From contig JAEYUK010000255.1 in assembly GCA_023432655.1 (NCBI GenBank), positions 1 through 9,885 on the forward strand: a DNA stretch of 9,885 nucleotides. The letters are read 5' to 3'. The stretch is from Pseudomonadota bacterium (GTDB taxonomy: Bacteria; Bdellovibrionota; Bacteriovoracia; Bacteriovoracales; Bacteriovoracaceae). Shown here one piece after another: positions 6,335 through 9,885 of this stretch; position 1 is the stretch's first letter; each line of letters begins with the position of its first letter. Both the position numbers and the translations under genes were made by a program. A model generated the notes under the pieces. That model worked only from the letters and a program-made list of their open reading frames with translations, did not search any database and was not told where the DNA came from.

Positions 6335-7533
6335 ACCACTCTGGTTTTAATGGACCTGGAAAGTTTCTCAATTGCCTGGGCCAGTTGATGGGCCTGGGCC
6401 GAGTGAACGTCCATAATAAGATAACCAACTTCTTCATCTGTTGCGAGATACTGACCTTCAATGTTCGCACCTGCCGCAGAAATGATGGTGTTGATCTCTC
6501 CCAGAACACCCGGTTCGTTAAGGTGGACGTTAAGAATTCGGGAAGCCCCTTTTTTAATGGGGAGATCCACATTGGGAAAGTTGACGGCTCCGGAAGAAGA
6601 ACCAATTTTTATATAACGGTGAAAACTTTCGGCCACTTCAATTCCGATGTTCTTTTGAGCTTCTTCTGTGCTTCCGCCTATATGCGGAGTAAGAATGACA
6701 TTAGGAAGTCCTTGAAGGGGAGAAATAAATTTTTCTTTATTAGATGAAGGTTCAACCGGGAAGACGTCTACGGCGGCACCGGCAATGTGACCAGTCTTAA
6801 TGGCGCTTGCCAGATCCTCAATGACAACCACAGAGCCGCGGCTGGCATTAATAAGAAAACTTCCTTTCTTCATTAGAAGGAGTTCTCTTTCAGTAATCAT
6901 ATTTTTTGTTTCCGGAGCTTCTGGCACGTGAAGAGTAACAAAATCGGCCTTACCCAGAAGTTCATCAAGAGTGGTCATTGGTTGTGCGTTTCCTAAAGGG
7001 AGCATCTTCTTAGTGTCAAAGAAAATAACTCTAAGACCCATGCTTTCGGCAAGCACACTCACCTGACTTCCAATATGGCCATATCCCACGATCCCCAAGA
7101 CTTTTCCACGGACTTCTTTTGAACCTTCTGCGGATTTGACCCATTCGCCTTTATGGGCACGGGTATTCCGGTCTCCTAGCTGACGAGACAGCGAAATCAT
7201 CTCTGCGATTACAAGTTCGGCCACACTTCGCGTATTGGAGTGGGGAGCGTTAAAAACAGCAATTCCTTTCTTTCGTGCAGAATTGAGATCAACCTGATTA
7301 GTTCCGATGCAGAAGCATCCAATGGTTAAGAGGCTTTGAGAATGCTCCAGAACTTTGGCGGTGATTTCGGTTTTTGAACGAATCCCGAGTGCACAATACT
7401 GAGGGAGAAGCTTAATCAGCTCATCCTCACTTGGAGCATAGGAGAGGATATCAATTTGAAAACCATCGTTTTCTAAAAATTCTTTAGCGACGGGGTGAAT
7501 ATTTTCAACAAGGAGGATTTTTGAATCTTTCAT
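6328..7533 (-). CDS. serA: D-3-phosphoglycerate dehydrogenase with C-terminal ACT domain
   Basis: SerA oxidises 3-phosphoglycerate to 3-phosphohydroxypyruvate with NAD, the first step of serine synthesis in the cytoplasm. The 401-residue protein follows the short E. coli-type SerA (about 410 residues) throughout. It has CFCIGTNQVDL (73-83), NTRSVAELVI (100-109), the NAD-binding GYGHIG (150-155), and catalytic R232 (NASRG), E261 (VEP) and H284 (HIGGS). The ACT domain (about 332-401) keeps H337, N339 and N357, which correspond to the E. coli residues that bind serine, so feedback inhibition by serine is expected. W131 also matches the E. coli hinge tryptophan. No Shine-Dalgarno is evident; instead a short palindrome lies directly before the ATG. 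A TTGACG box at 7595-7600 (minus strand) may be a -35 element, but its -10 is poor. The gene is divergent from the SWIB gene. Confidence 0.97.
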   Translation of the reverse strand: MKDSKILLVENIHPVAKEFLENDGFQIDILSYAPSEDELIKLLPQYCALGIRSKTEITAKVLEHSQSLLTIGCFCIGTNQVDLNSARKKGIAVFNAPHSNTRSVAELVIAEMISLSRQLGDRNTRAHKGEWVKSAEGSKEVRGKVLGIVGYGHIGSQVSVLAESMGLRVIFFDTKKMLPLGNAQPMTTLDELLGKADFVTLHVPEAPETKNMITERELLLMKKGSFLINASRGSVVVIEDLASAIKTGHIAGAAVDVFPVEPSSNKEKFISPLQGLPNVILTPHIGGSTEEAQKNIGIEVAESFHRYIKIGSSSGAVNFPNVDLPIKKGASRILNVHLNEPGVLGEINTIISAAGANIEGQYLATDEEVGYLIMDVHSAQAHQLAQAIEKLSRSIKTRVVY

Positions 7534-7545
7534 AGACTCAGTCTA
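7533..7545. repeat. Palindrome adjoining the serA start codon
   Basis: TAGACTCAGTCTA has six-base arms around one central base and includes the last base of the serA start codon (as read on the plus strand). It occupies the place where a Shine-Dalgarno would be expected. With a one-base centre it suits a dimeric DNA-binding protein better than an RNA hairpin. It could also be chance. Confidence 0.4.
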
Positions 7546-7589
7546 AAGAAAAAGTGAAATTTTAGGAAGTGAAACATCGGATTTCCAGG

Positions 7590-7614
7590 CATACCGTCAA
7601 CAAAGTGACATACC
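7590..7614. repeat. Direct repeat flanking an inverted repeat in the serA/SWIB intergenic region
   Basis: CATACC occurs at 7590-7595 and again at 7609-7614. Directly inside the first copy is GTCA (7596-7599), and TGAC (7606-7609) mirrors it at the second copy, sharing one base. On the minus strand the site includes a TTGACG box that may be a serA -35 element. The arrangement looks like a possible regulator site between two divergent genes. Confidence 0.35.
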
Positions 7615-7632
7615 TCATTAAAAATGTTGCTA

Positions 7633-7662
7633 TTGTGCGATTAATTTTGAACACTATTTAAT
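7633..7662 (+). promoter_or_regulatory. Possible promoter for the SWIB gene
   Basis: TTTAAT (7657-7662) matches the -10 consensus at five of six positions. TTGTGC (7633-7638), 18 bases upstream, matches only the TTG of the -35 consensus. The start would fall near 7669, giving a leader of about 12 bases containing GGAGG. Confidence 0.35.
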
Positions 7663-7680
7663 ACACACATGGAGGTTACT

Positions 7681-7965
7681 ATGGAAAATATGGAAACTGC
7701 TAAAACTAAATCTGCTCGTAAACCAAATGCTGCTTTTATGAAGGCCCTTACTCCTTCAGTAGAGCTTGCAGATGTAATCGGTGCAACACCAGTTGCCAGA
7801 ACTGAAGCTGTTAAACTTATGTGGGATTATATCAAGACTAATAATCTTCAGAACCCTGCTAACAAAAGAAACATTCTTGCTGACGCTAAACTTAAAAAAG
7901 TTTTCGGTAAAGATGAAGTCACTATGTTCGAACTTACTGGTCTAATCGGTAAGCACTTAAACTAG
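7681..7965 (+). CDS. SWIB/MDM2-domain protein
   Basis: The 94-residue product is a short Lys/Ala-rich N-terminal tail (METAKTKSARKPN) followed by one SWIB domain over about residues 27-93. Landmarks are LADVIGATPVARTEAVKLMW, DYIKTNNLQNPANKRNI, the DAKLKKVFG segment and a final FELTGLIGKHL. SWIB domains are known from eukaryotic chromatin-remodelling subunits. In bacteria they occur alone or fused to topoisomerase I, notably in Chlamydiae, with an unsettled role that probably involves DNA or nucleoprotein. I chose the ATG at 7681 because GGAGG (7671-7675) lies five bases before it. The in-frame ATG at 7669 overlaps that ribosome site and would add four residues. The gene is monocistronic, with a clear terminator. 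It uses AAA, GCT and CTT codons heavily, suggesting strong expression. The domain call is secure; the function is open. Confidence 0.93.
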   Translation: MENMETAKTKSARKPNAAFMKALTPSVELADVIGATPVARTEAVKLMWDYIKTNNLQNPANKRNILADAKLKKVFGKDEVTMFELTGLIGKHLN

Positions 7966-7985
7966 TTTCAATCTGTATGACTTTA

Positions 7986-8014
7986 GAGGGCCCTTTTTGG
8001 GCCCTTCTTATTTT
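7986..8014 (+). terminator. Rho-independent terminator of the SWIB gene
   Basis: AGGGCCC (7987-7993) pairs with GGGCCCT (7999-8005) around a TTTTT loop. The stem can gain one G-T pair outside and is followed by the T-rich TTCTTATTTT. It lies 21 bases after the stop codon and insulates the next gene. Confidence 0.88.
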
Positions 8015-8032
8015 GAGTCGTGAGGTTTCCCT

Positions 8033-9154
8033 TTGAATAAATTTTTTGTTCGAAGCTTATCTGAACCATTTCGTCTTTTTTTTCCTTTTGCTATTATTGC
8101 ACTGTTGTATGGCGTGCTTTTATGGATTCCCCAGATCTGGAGTCCAGATAGTTATCCTGTTTTAGTTCACCGCTATTTAATGCTCAATGGTTTTGTCGCC
8201 TTACTCATTGCTGGCTTCCTCATGACAGCAGTTCCTCGGTTTTCGAAAACCTTTGAAGCCGAGAAATCTGAATTGATCATTTTTTTTCTGATTACATTTG
8301 GAGGACTGATCTTTGCTTACCGCGAACAAGAAGCCTTCGTTTTTATCTCCTCCTCTCTGCAGGCCCTGACCATCCTTGTTTTCATGTTCCGCCGAATTTT
8401 TAAAAGACAGGAGAATCCTCCTTATAGTTTCATCTTTATTTTCGTTGGACTCTTTCTGTGGCTCATCTCTGGATTAGGAAGTTTTCTCTATGGGACTGAC
8501 GCTTTTAAACAGCTTCATTTTGAAGGTTCAATTGCCGCCATTATTCTGGGAGTAGGAAGCCGCTTGATCCCTGGTATACTGGGACATGTGGAAATAGTTA
8601 AGGCCCAAAGAGTTAAGTATGAAACTCCAGATCCCATTCTTAGGACCGTTCCCTCTCATTTTTATCTTTCTATTCTGTTATTTGTTGGGAGCTATTTCCT
8701 CTTAGAGTACTACGGTAGTATTATCCGGGCCGTCGTGGTGACTACAATCGCTCTTTCATATTGGAAGCTTTATTCATTTCCCCGGGAACGCACAGCACTC
8801 ACCTGGAATATCTGGGTGGCCAGTTTTTTAATTGTGCTAAGTTTTATTTTAAAGGCCCTCTGGGAAGAAGGCACTATCCACGCGAGCCATTCTTTCTTTA
8901 TTTCCGGAATTGTCCTTATCGGACTTTTGGTTTCCACCAGAGTGATTCAATCCCATGGTCCCAATGATAAGACCCTGGAGAATTGGAAAGGTCTCTATTG
9001 GATTACAGGACTCATGATTCTTGCTGCTGCTACAAGAGTCACTGCTTTCCTTATGCCCGAAGGGTATTTACGTCACCTTGGATACTCCTCCATAGTACTT
9101 GCCGCAGGGGTTTTAGTTTGGAGCTTTAAGTATCTTCGGTTCGTTAAACCTTAG
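8033..9154 (+). CDS. NnrS family multi-helix membrane protein
   Basis: NnrS proteins are heme- and copper-containing inner-membrane proteins linked to denitrification and nitric-oxide stress in other bacteria; their exact reaction is unsettled. This 373-residue protein has about twelve hydrophobic helices and the family landmarks. These are H46 with NGFVALLIAGFLMTAVP (52-68), GVGSRLIPGILGH (173-185), and H283/H286 followed by SGIVLIGLLVSTRVIQSHG (291-309), matching the usual 'H-x2-x-G...R...GH' block. The start is TTG at 8033, supported by GAGG seven bases upstream (8022-8025); no ATG lies nearby in frame. It follows the SWIB terminator, so it has its own promoter or depends on read-through. 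Its end overlaps the convergent YihY-type gene by four bases. No nitrite or nitric-oxide reductase genes are in the window, so a link to denitrification is family knowledge only. Confidence 0.88.
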   Translation: MNKFFVRSLSEPFRLFFPFAIIALLYGVLLWIPQIWSPDSYPVLVHRYLMLNGFVALLIAGFLMTAVPRFSKTFEAEKSELIIFFLITFGGLIFAYREQEAFVFISSSLQALTILVFMFRRIFKRQENPPYSFIFIFVGLFLWLISGLGSFLYGTDAFKQLHFEGSIAAIILGVGSRLIPGILGHVEIVKAQRVKYETPDPILRTVPSHFYLSILLFVGSYFLLEYYGSIIRAVVVTTIALSYWKLYSFPRERTALTWNIWVASFLIVLSFILKALWEEGTIHASHSFFISGIVLIGLLVSTRVIQSHGPNDKTLENWKGLYWITGLMILAAATRVTAFLMPEGYLRHLGYSSIVLAAGVLVWSFKYLRFVKP

Positions 9155-9885
9155 GCGTGTCTTTTTTTATCAAAGCTTGCTCCAAGAGTGTCGGCCATTG
9201 TGGCCCTTCTTTTACCCATTGGTTTTTCCTTACCTATCGTTGAATCTTTTTTTGTCTGGTGTTCGATTTCCGCGTTTATTTCTCCACCTAGGAGAATCAC
9301 GTAACTTGTTAAGTAGAACCACGTCATCAAAACGATGATGGAGGCCAAAGAGCCATAGGTTTTATTGAAGTTTCCAAATTCTTTGGCATACCAAGAGAAG
9401 AGAAGGGAAGTTATCGCCCAAAGTACTGCGGCCACTACTGAACCCAAGCTAACCCAGCGCCATTTGGCATTATTCCGATCGGGCCCATAGCGATAAATGA
9501 CAGAGAGAAAAAAGCTAAAGATTGCTAGAAGGATCACCCAGCTTCCTATGGTAACAGATGTCTCCAGGACTTGGGGGAGGTCTAAGAAGTTAGTGATAGT
9601 GGGGATTCCTACGATCACGGCCAGGGCCAGGATGCTCAGGACTATGCCCAGAAGAGTGAGCCCCAGAGCGAGAAAAGCCGATTTAAAGAAGCCCCGGTGA
9701 TCTTCTTCATCGTAGATGATATTCATTGCCTCAATAACGGATTTACTTATTTTAGAAGCGGCCCATAAAGAAATCAGAAGTGATAAGATGGCCCCAACCC
9801 CTAAGGATGAAGAAGTGGTGCTCGCCAGACTACCGAGGGTTGTCGTAAGGACTTGTTCGAGCTCTGATGGGATGACTTGAGAAAT
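9151..9885 (-). CDS. YihY/virulence factor BrkB family membrane protein, N-terminus outside window
   Basis: The frame runs open to the right edge, giving 244 visible residues; the ATG at 9726 is internal, not the start. Upstream of it the family sequence continues, for example LGVGAILSLLISLWAASKIS and KSVIEAMNIIY. Several membrane helices follow, then the family's typical last block ASIIVLMTWFYLTSYVILLG followed by GEINAEIEHQ. A basic tail of about 35 residues (with KEKPMGKRRA and FDKKRHA) should lie in the cytosol. The missing N-terminal portion is probably about 50-70 residues, judged from family length near 300. Members were once annotated as ribonuclease BN or as a serum-resistance factor, but neither role is established for most, and a transport or envelope role is only supposed. 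It overlaps the NnrS gene tail-to-tail by four bases. Confidence 0.93.
   Translation of the reverse strand: MSQVIPSELEQVLTTTLGSLASTTSSSLGVGAILSLLISLWAASKISKSVIEAMNIIYDEEDHRGFFKSAFLALGLTLLGIVLSILALAVIVGIPTITNFLDLPQVLETSVTIGSWVILLAIFSFFLSVIYRYGPDRNNAKWRWVSLGSVVAAVLWAITSLLFSWYAKEFGNFNKTYGSLASIIVLMTWFYLTSYVILLGGEINAEIEHQTKKDSTIGKEKPMGKRRATMADTLGASFDKKRHA

Noticed and set aside
6385..6747. 120-codon plus-strand open frame
   Set aside because: It is antisense to the conserved ACT and catalytic regions of serA and has no recognisable features.
7669..7680. ATG at 7669 as the SWIB start
   Set aside because: It overlaps the GGAGG ribosome site that serves the ATG at 7681.
9726..9728. ATG at 9726 (minus strand) as the YihY start
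   Set aside because: Family-like membrane sequence continues in frame to the window edge.
1..9885. CRISPR arrays, insertion sequences, tRNA or rRNA genes
   Set aside because: No regularly spaced repeats, transposase sequence, terminal inverted repeats or cloverleaf-like stretches were seen by eye on either strand.

Overview
The window suggests a motile, Gram-negative, moderately AT-rich bacterium. Its gene set fits the predatory Bdellovibrionota, most likely a Bacteriovorax/Peredibacter-type organism: a short flagellin, a class II ribonucleotide reductase, a free-standing SWIB-domain protein, a PilZ membrane protein and NnrS- and YihY-type membrane proteins. The taxonomic call is an inference from gene content and protein style, since no rRNA or other marker lies in the window. 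No mobile element, CRISPR array, tRNA or rRNA was seen, and the region reads as ordinary chromosome.

Layout. 1-1528: the 3' part of a B12-dependent ribonucleotide reductase (nrdJ), ended by a very clear intrinsic terminator. 1561-2380: a two-CBS-domain protein whose promoter and ribosome binding site lie inside a strong palindrome; it converges on a small cyclic-nucleotide-binding-like protein, and the two share a two-way terminator. 2424-3961: an Fe-S type uracil-DNA glycosylase divergent from a minimal flagellin that has a sigma-28-like promoter. 3972-5401: a small protein with an eight-cysteine FYVE/RING-like finger, divergent from a four-helix membrane protein with a C-terminal PilZ domain. 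5474-7533: a secreted six-cysteine protein of unknown function overlapping tail-to-tail with serA (phosphoglycerate dehydrogenase). 7681-9885: a SWIB protein with its own terminator, an NnrS-family membrane protein, and a YihY/BrkB membrane protein running off the right edge.

The genes do not form one pathway. NrdJ and the glycosylase serve DNA precursor supply and repair, SerA starts serine synthesis, flagellin and possibly the PilZ protein relate to motility, and NnrS relates to nitric-oxide or heme-copper physiology. The architecture is compact: four convergent gene pairs meet with gaps of 13 and 10 bases or overlaps of 7 and 4 bases.

No complete new system is evident. The best leads are the FYVE-like finger protein, the palindrome over the CBS-gene start region, a possible set of leaderless genes with -10-like boxes 6-9 bases before the start codon, the PilZ protein with a degenerate arginine motif, and the secreted six-cysteine protein.
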